A stretch of 64,000 nucleotides of DNA from Streptomyces sp. AM 2-1-1 (GCF_029167645.1 NZ_CP119147.1:3924501-3988500); one strand, 5' to 3'. Numbered from the stretch's first letter, positions 20,440-28,575 are shown. Program-made: numbers and translations. Notes: generated by a model not told the origin, from the letters alone.

Positions 20440-20673
20440 ATGGCGATCAGCCGCCTGGACTCAGAGAAGAGCACGGGCGACCTCGTCCTGGGCCGCGATG
20501 GCTGGGGGATCGGCTCCACGAGTTTAAGCAGCCACCTTGGCGCGACTCAAAGCCGCTACTCCGACCTTGCCGCCAGCGTCAGCGCCGAAAGTTCTGACAA
20601 ACCCATACTCGAGCAGGTGCAAGCGATCTACAGTTCCCTCATCAACTTCGGGCAGAAACGACCAACGAGGTGA
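20440..20673 (+). CDS. Small hypothetical upstream of the DUF262 gene
   Basis: A 77-codon frame ending nine bases before the DUF262 start. The C-terminal half (SRYSDLAASVSAESSDKPIL then EQVQAIYSSLINFGQKRPTR) has plausible amphipathic helices, and it contains a TTA codon. It may be a real small partner or the tail of a larger, deleted gene. Its position directly ahead of, and possibly coupled to, the DUF262 gene makes it worth keeping. Confidence 0.4.
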   Translation: MAISRLDSEKSTGDLVLGRDGWGIGSTSLSSHLGATQSRYSDLAASVSAESSDKPILEQVQAIYSSLINFGQKRPTR

Positions 20674-20682
20674 ACCCGCGTA

Positions 20683-21801
20683 GTGGCGAGTCAGTCTGAC
20701 CAGACCCCCCTGTTCGACGATGCCGAGGAGGAAGACGTGACTGCGGAGCAGTCAGAGCCCCTCTCGGTGCCACTAGAAGAGCGGCGACTCGTCACCCAAC
20801 CGTACGACTTGTCACTCTCCACTCTGGTAGATGACATCGAGAGAGAACGACTCCTCTTGAGTATCGAGTACCAGAGGAAATACGTATGGGATAGGTCGAA
20901 AGCCAGTCGACTCATTGAAAGTTTCATGCTGAACATCCCCGTCCCTGTCTGTTATTTCGCAGAAAACGAGGATGGATCCTACGAGGTAATTGACGGGCTT
21001 CAGCGAATCCAAACAATTAAGGATTTCCTCAGTGGAGAATTTGCACTACGAGGAGTCTCGGTCGTTAGCGAATTCGAAGGCCTCCGCTACAACGAACTCC
21101 CAATGAAGGAGCAGCGAAGGCTGAGTAACAGGACAGTTCGATGCATCGTCATCACCGACGACTCCCACCCTGATATTAAGTTTGACGTCTTTGAGCGCCT
21201 AAATACAGGGTCGGCAATGTTGGCCGCCCAGGAACTCAGAAATTGCATCTACCGGGGGAATCTGAACACCTTCCTTAAGGAAGTGGCAGAGGATCCACGC
21301 TTCTCCCGCATCCTCGGCGGACTTAAAAATAGCCGGATGGCCTACGAAGAACTCGCTTTGCGCTTCTTCTCCTTGCATGAGGATCTGGAGGGATATCGCC
21401 CCCCATTGAGGCAATTGCTGAACAAATACATGAGGAAGCATCGCACGGGAATTCCGGATGACGACGCTGTACGCGTATTTGTTGAGACTTGTGAGGTGGT
21501 TTACCAAATCTTTGGGTCTGAAGGCTTCAGGCTAGTCAGGGACGGAAAGCTCGGCGCCTTCAATAAGGCACTTTTTGACTCCATCATGCTGCCTCTTGCC
21601 TATGCAGATAGAGGCGCTGCTGTAAGCAAGGCAGGCGAGATTGTAGAGCTGCGAACCGAGCTGCTGGATCGCGAGAGCTTTCAGACCGCCATCGGTCGGG
21701 CAACAGCCGACCGAACCCGTATGCACGGGCGGATCACAGCGTTCGCCAGAGGGCTGACAAAGCTCGGCGTACGCTGCGATCTCCCCAAGCTTCCGGACTA
21801 G
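20683..21801 (+). CDS. DUF262 domain-containing protein (GmrSD/ParB-like N-domain)
   Basis: A 372-residue protein starting with GTG, with a GAGGTGA ribosome site about 10 bases upstream. An acidic leader (1-35) is followed by a DUF262 domain (about 45-290): LLLSIEYQRKYVWDRSKASR, then VIDGLQRIQTIKDFL (residues about 102-116, the DGxxR active-site type motif) and FDVFERLNTGSAML (about 168-181, the FxxLNTG motif). DUF262 domains bind or hydrolyse nucleotides and occur in modification-dependent restriction (GmrS), BrxU and SspE-type defence proteins. This one lacks a fused HNH nuclease; the effector is probably the HEPN gene just downstream. The gene is near 50% GC against about 72% around it, so it was acquired. 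Confidence 0.85.
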   Translation: MASQSDQTPLFDDAEEEDVTAEQSEPLSVPLEERRLVTQPYDLSLSTLVDDIERERLLLSIEYQRKYVWDRSKASRLIESFMLNIPVPVCYFAENEDGSYEVIDGLQRIQTIKDFLSGEFALRGVSVVSEFEGLRYNELPMKEQRRLSNRTVRCIVITDDSHPDIKFDVFERLNTGSAMLAAQELRNCIYRGNLNTFLKEVAEDPRFSRILGGLKNSRMAYEELALRFFSLHEDLEGYRPPLRQLLNKYMRKHRTGIPDDDAVRVFVETCEVVYQIFGSEGFRLVRDGKLGAFNKALFDSIMLPLAYADRGAAVSKAGEIVELRTELLDRESFQTAIGRATADRTRMHGRITAFARGLTKLGVRCDLPKLPD

Positions 21802-21809
21802 GCGGAAGC

Positions 21810-22550
21810 ATGGCCGAAAATTCTCTCGGGGCTCTTCAAGAATTCATCGATAGCCTAGGCGAGGTCGAAACTCTACTTGCCGCAGCACCGTCACAACCGC
21901 TGGGTGAGGGCGGAATCTCCGTCCAATCCCAGAATCGCGATTTAGTAAACGCAGTCAATCGCTCTGCCATGGTGATGCTAGTCTCACATTTTGAGGGATT
22001 TGTGAAATCCGCCCTCACGGAGTTGATTGACGAGATTTGCGAAGTGCAGCCGCCAACTCGCCGCATCCCGGAAGGCTTGCTCGAGCTGCACACTCGCGAG
22101 CGGATACAAGAAATCTTCGGCACGACAGGGCCTGAGAGAATTCACAAAACCCGCAAGCTATTCTCCGCATACGCACCTCTCTGGGATACGGATCGGACGA
22201 TTAATCCACGGATTCTTTCGGCCCGAGTATTGACGCGACAATTCACCAATGCTCGACCCGAGGTTTTGGATAGCGTTTTCTCCCTCCTTGATGTTCAGGA
22301 CATCGTGACCCAAATGGAAAGTCACGTGAACCAGGCCATTTCAGACCGCGGGGATGACGCAACGCGAATCAAGGTGAGTGTCAAGCTTGAAGAAATCGTA
22401 AGTAGGCGAAATAAGATAGCGCACGGCGACAGATCGGAGAAGCCAACAAGATTTGAGGTGGAGGGCTATCTAATCTTCCTCAAGGATATTGCGGAATGCC
22501 TCTCTTCCGTTCTTCAGCAGACGATTTCTCGTTGTTGCTCACTGCGATGA
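21810..22550 (+). CDS. HEPN-domain (MAE_28990/MAE_18760-like) putative RNase
   Basis: A 246-residue, all-helical protein eight bases after the DUF262 stop. The C-terminal part holds IVSRRNKIAHGDRSEKPT (residues about 196-213), the Rx4-6H motif of HEPN ribonucleases with Arg200 and His205. N-terminal VNAVNRSAMVMLVSHFEGFV matches the start helix of the MAE_28990/MAE_18760-like HEPN group, which is repeatedly paired with DUF262 proteins. Such HEPN proteins act as toxins or abortive-infection effectors by cleaving RNA. A TTA codon at 21942-21944 could make translation depend on the bldA tRNA. GC is low, like its partner. An IS5-type element lies 66 bases downstream, but the gene looks intact. Confidence 0.8.
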   Translation: MAENSLGALQEFIDSLGEVETLLAAAPSQPLGEGGISVQSQNRDLVNAVNRSAMVMLVSHFEGFVKSALTELIDEICEVQPPTRRIPEGLLELHTRERIQEIFGTTGPERIHKTRKLFSAYAPLWDTDRTINPRILSARVLTRQFTNARPEVLDSVFSLLDVQDIVTQMESHVNQAISDRGDDATRIKVSVKLEEIVSRRNKIAHGDRSEKPTRFEVEGYLIFLKDIAECLSSVLQQTISRCCSLR

Positions 22551-22616
22551 TTCCAGGCATCCGTATCCAATGGTGTAAATACGCGTCAGCATCGACCGCC
22601 ATAAGGTGGCGGCTTA

Positions 22617-23515
22617 GAGCTCGTAACACGATCTTGCTGAATCGTCCTGGTAGGCCGTTACCGGTGTGATGATTCGGCCGTTCGTGAGGGTGTGGGTACC
22701 CGACCGTGGATCGTGGACGATGAGTTGTGGGCTCTGGTCGAGCCGTTGCTGCCGCCGTGGCCGGAGCGGTCGCCGGGGCCCAGGCCTGTGTCGGATCGGC
22801 TCTGCCTCCAGGGCATCCTGTTCGTCCTCTACAACGACATTGCCTGGCAACTCCTGCCGCTGGAGCTGGGGTTCGGCTCGGGACAGACATGCTGGCGCCG
22901 GCTGGACCGGTGGCAGGAGGCAGGAGTCTTCGACCAGTTGCATCGGGTCCTGCTCGCCGAGCTGAATGCGGCCGGCGAACTCGACTGGTCACGTGCGTGT
23001 GTGGACGGTCCCCAACATCCGCGCGACAACAGGGGCGCCGACACCGGTCCGTCGCCGGTCGACCGACGGAAGACCGGCAGCGAGCGTCACCTGATCTGCG
23101 ACGGACGCGGCACCCAGCTCAAGGTGTCATCACGACCGCGGCCAACGTCAACGACGTCACACCCTCGCCCTGATCGAGGGAACCCCACCCGTCGCAGGCC
23201 GAACCGGCCGGCCCCGCCGACGACCAGAAGCCCTCCTCGGCGACAAAGGCTACGACTCCAACGCCCACCGCAACGAGCTCCGTCGTCGACGAAATTCTGC
23301 CCGTCATCTCCCGCAAGGGATCACCGAACATCAAGGGCATCGGCAAGCTGCGTTACGTCGTCGAGCAGACCTTCGCCCTGCTCCACCACTTCAAACGACT
23401 CGCCGTCCGCTGGGAACGCCGCACCGAACTCCACGACGCCTTCATCTCCCTCGCCTGCAGCCTCATCTGCTACCGACGCCTCAAGAAGACCCGACCATGA
23501 TCGTGTTACGAGCTC
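22617..23515 (+). mobile_element. IS5-family insertion sequence, inactivated
   Basis: An element of about 0.9 kb bounded by perfect inverted repeats beginning GAGCTCGTAACACGATC at 22617 and its complement ending at 23515. The flanking bases are TA on both sides, a likely target duplication. The transposase inside is frameshifted. Confidence 0.8.
22692..23500 (+). pseudogene. IS5-family transposase, frameshifted
   Basis: The start ELWALVEPLLPPWPERSPGP and the end VVEQTFALLHHFKRLAVRWE, then LHDAFISLACSLICYRRLKK, are typical of IS5-family DDE transposases. They lie in different frames. Frame breaks occur near 23010-23030 (where the expected VDGSHIRAKKGG is garbled), near 23120, and again before 23290. 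A second, differently truncated copy of the same family lies at 25376-25795. Not functional. Confidence 0.8.
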
Positions 23516-23580
23516 TAAGGGCTGTCAGGGTTGACAGATAAAGCCCGCAAGGTGGACGCCCACCTTCCCGGAATAGACCT

Positions 23581-23874
23581 CTAGGGCTGGAGGCACTCGA
23601 CAATGAGAGGAGAGGCCACCACCAGCCTTGATGGGCGGCTAGAACCCATATCCAGGAAGATTCGATTGGTGCAGTCGAAAGTCGCCAGCACCTGAGCGTA
23701 GCCGGACAGCCTCGGGAAACTAAGACTCTGCTGCTCGACCCGTTCAGCCATTTTGATTACACCTTCACGGAAACCTGTCATGCCAGCCAAAAGAGTCTCG
23801 TCATCCTCTGCTGCCACTGCTTGAATCATAGCAATCAGGCTGTCGTGAGCGGAGTCTAGCTCTTGCACTTCCAC
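23581..23874 (-). CDS. Small hypothetical protein in island 1
   Basis: A 97-residue frame starting with GTG. It is predicted to be largely helical (DSAHDSLIAMIQAVAAEDDE, then GMTGFREGVIKMAERVEQQS), and its base composition is lower in GC than shadow frames normally give. A GGGGG stretch precedes the start as a weak ribosome site. It lies between two insertion sequences. No family recognised; it could be a helical regulator. Confidence 0.4.
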   Translation of the reverse strand: MEVQELDSAHDSLIAMIQAVAAEDDETLLAGMTGFREGVIKMAERVEQQSLSFPRLSGYAQVLATFDCTNRIFLDMGSSRPSRLVVASPLIVECLQP

Positions 23875-24064
23875 CCCCTACTCGAACTCCAGGGGGAGTA
23901 GTTAGGTTGCTTGGATTCCCGTAGAGTAGGAGGGCCCCACTGCAGTCTGAGAATCCGAGAGTATCCGATGGTGCCTGGATTCAGTTTGATACAAGGCTAA
24001 GCGTTGTCCCGTAAATGATCTCTGAGCGACCTCGTGCATGGTGGACTGCTGCACGGCGGGTGGT

Positions 24065-24832
24065 CTATCCGGCGAGGGCGAGGTTGTGCATCCGTGCGAT
24101 GCCGAGCATGGCGTCGTGGACGCCGTCGCCTTTGAGACGGCAATCGCGGAGAATCTTCCAAGTCTTCATGCGAGCGAAAGCGTGCTCGACGCGGGCGCGG
24201 ACCTGCTTTTGGGACTTGTTGTGGGCCTGCTTCCAGCCGGGCAGCTCCTCGCCCTTTCGGCGCCGGTGCGGCATCACGAGCCCGGTGCCCGGATAGCCAC
24301 CGTCGGCGATGGTCGTCGTCGTGCCGACGGCGGCCTTCGCCCCGGATTCCTCCCACGCCTTGCAGTCGTTGCGGTTGCCGGGCAAGGGCCGGCCGACCAT
24401 CACGACGAGGCGGGTGTCGGCGTCGATGACCACCTGGTGGTTGGTGGAGTATCGGTAGTTCTTCGACTGCTCAGCGACGGTGTGGTCGCGGGTGGGCACC
24501 AGGGTGCCGTCCACGATGAGCACAGCGTCCTTCGCGAAGCGCTTGCGGGGCTGAAGGGCGAGCATCGGCCCGAGGTGATCGATGATCCGGTCCGCCGCCG
24601 ACTTGGAAACCCCGAACAGTGGAGCAAGCTGCCGCATGGTCAGATTGGTGGGCCAGTACGTCGCGACCAGCAGTGTCCGATCCTCCAATGACAGGCTCCA
24701 CGGCCGGCCCCTGCGGGCCGCATCCGCGCCCTGACGCCGCAAAACCGTCACGAGCTTCCCGAACTGCCGCTGACTCAACCCGGTGAAAGGGGCTATCCAA
24801 GAGGGCTCCGACGCCGTGATCACACCAGCCAC
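24065..24832 (-). CDS. IS5-family (DDE_Tnp_4-type) transposase
   Basis: A 255-residue intact transposase. An N-terminal HTH (TMRQLAPLFGVSKSAADRII) is followed by the DDE domain: LIVDGTLVPTRDH with the first Asp, TRLVVMVGRPLPGNRNDCKAW, TIADGGYPGTGLVMPHRRRKG with the second Asp, and RVEHAFARMKTWKILRDCR with the Glu. The order fits the HARBI1-like group of the IS5 superfamily. It lies inside the 23995-25374 inverted repeats and appears functional. Confidence 0.88.
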   Translation of the reverse strand: MAGVITASEPSWIAPFTGLSQRQFGKLVTVLRRQGADAARRGRPWSLSLEDRTLLVATYWPTNLTMRQLAPLFGVSKSAADRIIDHLGPMLALQPRKRFAKDAVLIVDGTLVPTRDHTVAEQSKNYRYSTNHQVVIDADTRLVVMVGRPLPGNRNDCKAWEESGAKAAVGTTTTIADGGYPGTGLVMPHRRRKGEELPGWKQAHNKSQKQVRARVEHAFARMKTWKILRDCRLKGDGVHDAMLGIARMHNLALAG

Positions 24833-24867
24833 AACAAGATCATCTCATCCGTGGCCAAAGAGACAGC

Positions 24868-25281
24868 TCAGGTGCGAAGGCTCAACCGCCGGCTGAGCAG
24901 GTGGCGTAGACGGGCAGAGGCGCCACGGAGGTTGCCGAGCTTCCTCACTTCGTCCGCCGCAAGTTCCAGCCGGTCTGCGAGAGCTAGCACGGCGGCGTAG
25001 GGCCGTTCGCCCTCTTCGAGCTTCGCGGCAACGGCACCGAGGACAGCTCGAAGAACGACGGGGTTCGCGCCGGGATGTTTCGCCAGCAGGCAAAGGAGCC
25101 TGTTGTCGTTCCAGACGCTGTCTCGGGCCGTGCTCAGCTCCTGCAGGGCGACGGGCGGGGTGTGGGGATTGGCAGCCAGGGCCTGCCAGACGAAGGGGTA
25201 CGGACATTGCGCGAGACGCTGCAGCACGACGCTGTCCTTCTCGGCATGCGCCAGTGCGAGGTAGTCGGCGGGCGTGGGCAC
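24868..25281 (-). CDS. Leucine-rich-repeat-variant-like passenger protein
   Basis: A 137-residue protein made of repeats of the type found in leucine-rich repeat variant proteins: VLQRLAQCPYPFVWQALAAN then PHTPPVALQELS, and LLCLLAKHPGANPVVLRAVL. The C-terminal third is helical and basic (RGASARLRHLLSRRLSLRT). It lies upstream of the transposase on the same strand and within the same inverted repeats, so it moves as an IS passenger. Its function is unknown; it may be a protein-binding adaptor. Confidence 0.6.
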   Translation of the reverse strand: MPTPADYLALAHAEKDSVVLQRLAQCPYPFVWQALAANPHTPPVALQELSTARDSVWNDNRLLCLLAKHPGANPVVLRAVLGAVAAKLEEGERPYAAVLALADRLELAADEVRKLGNLRGASARLRHLLSRRLSLRT

Positions 25282-25375
25282 GAAGATGACCTCTCAGGAG
25301 CGTCGAAGCCGTCATCTTGCCACTGGACCTTGTCGCGCCTGCCTCCACCATCATTTACGGGACAAGTCTTAGCCC

Positions 25376-25795
25376 AAGCCCTCGTGTGGGCCGACGATTT
25401 CCGAATGCTCTTCTTCGGCCCTCACCCTCAATCCACCGACGAGGCTCGTCGCGGTCCGGGTTGGAGTCGTAGCCTTTGTCGCCGAGGAGGGCTTCTGGTC
25501 GTCGGCGGGGTCGGCCCTGCGACGGGTGGGATGCCGTCGACCAGGGCGAGGGTCTTGTGACGTCGTTGACGTTGGCCGCGGTCGTGATGACCTTGAGCGG
25601 GGGTGCCGCGTCCGTCGCAGATCAGGTGGTGCTTGCTGCCTGTCTTCCGCCGGTCGACCGGCGACGGACCGGTGTCGGCGCCCCCTTTTTCGCGCGGATG
25701 TGGGAGCCGTCCACACACGCACGTGACCAGTCGAGTTCGCCGACCGTGTTCAGCTCGGCGAGCAGGATCCGGTGCAACTGGTCGAGGGCCTTGAC
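25376..25795 (-). pseudogene. Second IS5-family transposase remnant
   Basis: Minus-strand fragments VDGSHIRAKKGGADTGPSPV (split between frames), DRRKTGSKHHLICDGRGTP and TLALVDGIPPVAG match the middle of the transposase at 22692-23500. Both ends are missing. One end abuts the IS with passenger gene and the other is interrupted by the IS3-family element. Confidence 0.75.
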
Positions 25796-25814
25796 CCCGA
25801 ATCCTGAAAACGGG

Positions 25815-26712
25815 TTATGCAGCTTGTGTCAGCGTAGTTGGTGTGAGGTGGAGGGCGTTCTCGAAGGCGATCGGTGATCGTTGTCCGAGACGGGAGTGCC
25901 GGCGCCGGGTGTTGTAGCGGTGGAGCCATTGGAAGGCGTCGCGTCGGGCCTGGCGCTCGGTCGGCCAGCTCTTTCGCCCTTGCAGGGTCTCGCGTTTGAA
26001 GGTCGCGTTGAAGGACTCGGCGAGTGCGTTGTCCGCGCTGGACCCGACCCCGCCCATGTTTCGCCGAACCCCTGCTGACCGGCAGGCTTCGGCGAAGATC
26101 CTGCTCGTGTACTGGGCTCCGTGGTCGGTGTGCATGATCGATCCGGCGAGACTGCCGCGGGTTCGGACCGCCGCGGCCAGGGCGTCGGTGACCAGGTCCG
26201 CGCGCATGTGGTCGGCGATCGCCCAGCCGGCCAGACGGCGTGATGCGAGGTCGATGACGGTCGCCAGGTAGCAGAACTTCCCGCCCTCGATGGGCAGGTA
26301 GGTGATGTCGCCGACGTACTTCGTGTTCGGCCTGTCGGCAGTGAAGTCGCGGCCGATCAGGTCCGGGGCCTTGAGGCCGGGTCAGAGACGGTGGTGCGGT
26401 GCCGGCGGCGCAACCGGACTCCTTCGATCCCGGACGCCCGCATGATCCTGGCGACCCGCTTGCGGTTGACCGCCTCACCGCTGCTCTCGCGGAGCTCGGC
26501 GGTGATTCTCGGGGCTCCGTAGGTGCCGTCCAATTCCTGGTGCACCGCCCGTATCCGGGCGGCCAGGCGGGCGTCGGCCACTGCCGGGCGACCCGGTCCG
26601 CGGCTGTCCGGCGCCAGTAGTAGAAGCTCGAGCGGCTGACGCCGAGGATGCTGCAGAGCCGCTTCACGCCGTGACGGCGGTGGAGGTCGTCGACACACTG
26701 GAAGCGGTTCAC
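25815..26712 (-). pseudogene. IS3-family orfB transposase with two frameshifts
   Basis: Pieces in three frames give a near-complete IS3 orfB. NRFQCVDDLHRRHGVKRLCS with ILGVSRSSFYYW is followed by RAVHQELDGTYGAPRITAEL in a second frame. The DDE core then follows in a third, with SIMHTDHGAQYTSRIFAEAC, SADNALAESFNATFKRE and LHRYNTRRRHSRLGQRSPI. Frame breaks fall near 26575 and 26380. The programmed orfA/orfB overlap is separate, at 26709-26712. Probably inactive. Confidence 0.75.
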
Positions 26713-27014
26713 CAGCGCGTCTCCCCGGCGAAATACTTCGCCGCTTTGCGCAGGATCTTCCGTTCCTTCTCCAGCTCACGGACCTTCTTCCGCAAGGTGG
26801 CGTTCTCCGCCTCGAGCGGGGCCGGCGGCAGGGCTGGTTCCTGTGTCCGCCGTCCTCGGGGACGGCTCACCCCGGCTGCCCGGACCCAGTTCCGCAGCGT
26901 CTCCGGGTTGATCCCCAGATCGGCGGCGACCGACCTGATCGTCGCCTCCGGCCGCGACTCGTACAGCGCGACCGCGTCCGCCTTGAACTGCGGCGGGTAG
27001 TTCTTCATGACCAC
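26709..27014 (-). CDS. IS3-family orfA (HTH protein)
   Basis: A 101-residue helix-turn-helix protein of the IS3 orfA type: YPPQFKADAVALYESRPEAT, then IRSVAADLGINPETLRNWVR, and a leucine-zipper-like coiled coil LEAENATLRKKVRELEKERK near the end. It overlaps orfB by four bases, where IS3 elements normally use a -1 frameshift to make the fused transposase. An ATG two codons inside the GTG start is equally likely. Confidence 0.8.
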   Translation of the reverse strand: MVMKNYPPQFKADAVALYESRPEATIRSVAADLGINPETLRNWVRAAGVSRPRGRRTQEPALPPAPLEAENATLRKKVRELEKERKILRKAAKYFAGETRW

Positions 27015-27054
27015 GAGATGTCCGTTCTCAGATCCTCAAGATCCAGTGTCTCGT

Positions 27055-27577
27055 GTGTTCAACATTCACGGTCAAGGCCCCAAGTTGAGCCGCAGCAAGC
27101 CGGTCTTTGCTCCGCCCAAGGGCGGCGAGCTGCGGGACGTGCCGCTCCCCGGCCCGGTTCGCTGACGCACTGCGGGCCCACATGAAGCAGTTCCCGCCGG
27201 TCGAGATCACGTTGCCGTGGAAGGTCGCGGGCGGCCCGCTGGTAACCAAGCGGCTCATCTTCACGGGCCCACGCAGTGGTCATGTCTGGCGCACCTCGCT
27301 GAACGAGGAGGCGTGGAAACGGGCTCTGGCCTCGGCCGGAGTCATCCCGGCCCCGGCGGCCGGAGCTCCGCACGCCGAGTCACGCGAGAACGGCATGCAC
27401 GCGATGCGGCACTTCTACGCCTCGGTGTTGCTGGACGCCGGGGAGAACGTCAAGGCGCTCGCTGAGTACGTCGGGCACTCGGATTCTGGTCTGACGCTGC
27501 GGGTGTACGCGCACCTGATGCCGTCGAGCCAGGAGCGCACGCGTAAGGCTGTGGCCGCAGTCTTCGACACGGCATGA
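27055..27577 (+). pseudogene. Truncated tyrosine integrase of island 1
   Basis: Only the C-terminal half of a phage-type tyrosine recombinase remains. PKLSRSKPVFAPPKGGELRD then VPLP lies in one frame. After a one-base frameshift near 27160 comes FADALRAHMKQFPPVEITLP, and then the catalytic part: HAMRHFYASVLLDAGENVKA (HxxR), YVGHSDSGLTLRVYAHLMP (GHxxxxxTxxxY with the nucleophilic Tyr). The first catalytic Arg and the arm-binding domain are missing, cut by the IS3 element. It reads toward the att site, as expected for the integrase of this island. Confidence 0.85.
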
Positions 27578-27588
27578 TCCAGCACCTG

Positions 27589-27608
27589 ACGGCCCAGACA
27601 CGGCCCAG
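27589..27608 (+). repeat. Integrase arm-type repeats, right end of island 1
   Basis: Two copies of ACGGCCCAG spaced 11 bases apart, matching 19321-19340 at 19 of 20 bases and in the same orientation. They lie just after the integrase stop and 62 bases from the att core. Confidence 0.75.
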
Positions 27609-27617
27609 CGCACCAAG

Positions 27618-27658
27618 AAGCCCCCCGCCTCGCGGAGAACCCGCAGGTGGAGGGCTTT
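27618..27658. terminator. Hairpin between integrase remnant and gpmA
   Basis: AAGCCCCCCGCCTCGCGGAG pairs imperfectly with CTCCACCTGCGGGTT-type sequence, followed by a T-run (GGGCTTTTTGG) on the plus strand. It probably ended the integrase transcript and now also serves gpmA from the other side. Confidence 0.5.
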
Positions 27659-27669
27659 TTGGTGTCGCG

Positions 27670-28431
27670 TTACTTCTTCTTGCCCTGGTTCTTCACGGCC
27701 TCGATGGCGGCCTTCGCCGCGTCCGGGTCGAGGTACGTGCCGCCGGGCTTGAGCGGCTTGAAGTCGGCGTCGAGCTCGTAGACGAGCGGGATGCCGGTCG
27801 GGATGTTGAGGCCCGAGATCTCCTCGTCGGAGATGCCGTCCAGGTGCTTGACCAGGCCGCGGAGGCTGTTGCCGTGGGCGGCGACGAGGACGGTCTTGCC
27901 GTCGAGCAGGTCCGGGACGATGCCGTCGTACCAGTACGGCAGCATGCGGACGACGACGTCCTTGAGGCACTCGGTGCGCGGGCGCAGCTCGGTGGGGATC
28001 GTCGCGTAGCGCGGGTCGGCGCTCTGCGAGAACTCCGTACCGTCCTCGAGGACCGGCGGCGGGGTGTCGTAGGAGCGGCGCCACAGCATGAACTGCTCCT
28101 CGCCGAACTCCGCGAGGGTCTGCGCCTTGTCCTTGCCCTGGAGCGCACCGTAGTGGCGCTCGTTCAGCCGCCAGGAGCGGTGGACGGGGATCCAGTGGCG
28201 GTCGGCGGCCTCCAGCGCGAGCTGCGCCGTGCGGATGGCGCGCTTCTGGAGGGAGGTGTGCAGGACGTCGGGGAGGTACCCGGCGTCCTTGAGCAGCTCA
28301 CCGCCGCGCACCGCTTCCTTCTCGCCCTTTTCGGTGAGGTTCACGTCCACCCAACCGGTGAACAGGTTCTTCGCGTTCCATTCGCTCTCGCCGTGGCGGA
28401 GGAGGATCAGCTTGTACGTCGCGTCGGCCAT
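27670..28431 (-). CDS. gpmA: 2,3-bisphosphoglycerate-dependent phosphoglycerate mutase
   Basis: A 253-residue glycolytic enzyme interconverting 3- and 2-phosphoglycerate. [20 protein letters not shown] holds the catalytic RHGE with the phospho-His, [15 protein letters not shown] the substrate loop, and [19 protein letters not shown] the second catalytic His. The ATG at 28431 starts at the conserved MADATYKL; the frame extends further up without homology. The 3' end provides the attachment core for island 1, and the end [10 protein letters not shown] is normal, so the enzyme is not damaged. In mycobacteria gpm1 also lies near mshA and the senX3-regX3 genes. Confidence 0.95.
   Translation of the reverse strand: MADATYKLILLRHGESEWNAKNLFTGWVDVNLTEKGEKEAVRGGELLKDAGYLPDVLHTSLQKRAIRTAQLALEAADRHWIPVHRSWRLNERHYGALQGKDKAQTLAEFGEEQFMLWRRSYDTPPPVLEDGTEFSQSADPRYATIPTELRPRTECLKDVVVRMLPYWYDGIVPDLLDGKTVLVAAHGNSLRGLVKHLDGISDEEISGLNIPTGIPLVYELDADFKPLKPGGTYLDPDAAKAAIEAVKNQGKKK
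27671..27688 (+). repeat. att core copy, right end of island 1 (within gpmA)
   Basis: TACTTCTTCTTGCCCTGG, direct repeat of 19195-19212. It covers all but the last base of the stop and the final codons of gpmA. Confidence 0.85.
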
Positions 28432-28554
28432 GAGCCCGAGCGTAATCGAACCCGTACCCCCTCCGCGCGTCCGGCCACTGGACGGACAAACAGGTACACA
28501 GGCGAGCGGCGGCGGGCCCACATGAGGCGTCCTCCCGGCTGAGCGGCGGCCGAC

Positions 28555-28575
28555 GATTGACGGCAGCCGTCAATC
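28555..28575. promoter_or_regulatory. Palindromic operator between gpmA and MFS gene
   Basis: Perfect inverted repeat GATTGACGGC-A-GCCGTCAATC in the divergent intergenic region, 124 bases from the gpmA start and 142 from the MFS start. The symmetry and length suit a dimeric repressor such as a TetR- or MarR-type protein; no such gene is adjacent. Confidence 0.55.

Larger units (their letters stand above)
23995..25374 (-). mobile_element. IS5-superfamily insertion sequence with passenger gene
   Basis: Ends form a 25-bp inverted repeat with two mismatches: GGCTAAG, two variable bases, then TTGTCCCGTAAATGAT, at 23995-24019 and 25350-25374. If only the inner 16 bases are the true repeat, the element spans 24004-25365. 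It carries an intact transposase and a second, unrelated gene on the same strand. Confidence 0.7.
25796..27045 (-). mobile_element. IS3-family insertion sequence
   Basis: Contains an orfA and a broken orfB of the IS3 family. Imperfect terminal repeats are visible: GAATCCTGAAAACGGG at the left (about 25799) and, on the other strand at the right, GGATCTGAGAACGGAC (about 27023-27038). It is inserted between the IS5-type remnant and the integrase, whose N-terminal part is gone. Exact ends are approximate. Confidence 0.65.
19195..27688. mobile_element. Island 1: integrative element at the 3' end of gpmA
   Basis: An 8.5-kb integrated element bounded by direct 18-bp copies of TACTTCTTCTTGCCCTGG (19195-19212 and 27671-27688). 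The right copy encodes the last residues of GpmA. Paired arm repeats lie just inside both ends (19321-19340, 27589-27608), and the remnant of a tyrosine integrase abuts the right end. The interior holds a GIY-YIG nuclease gene, a low-GC DUF262/HEPN pair, two IS5-type elements or remnants, an IS with a passenger gene, and an IS3-family element that truncates the integrase. The island can no longer excise by its own integrase. It separates the gpmA gene from its presumed native terminator. Confidence 0.85.
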
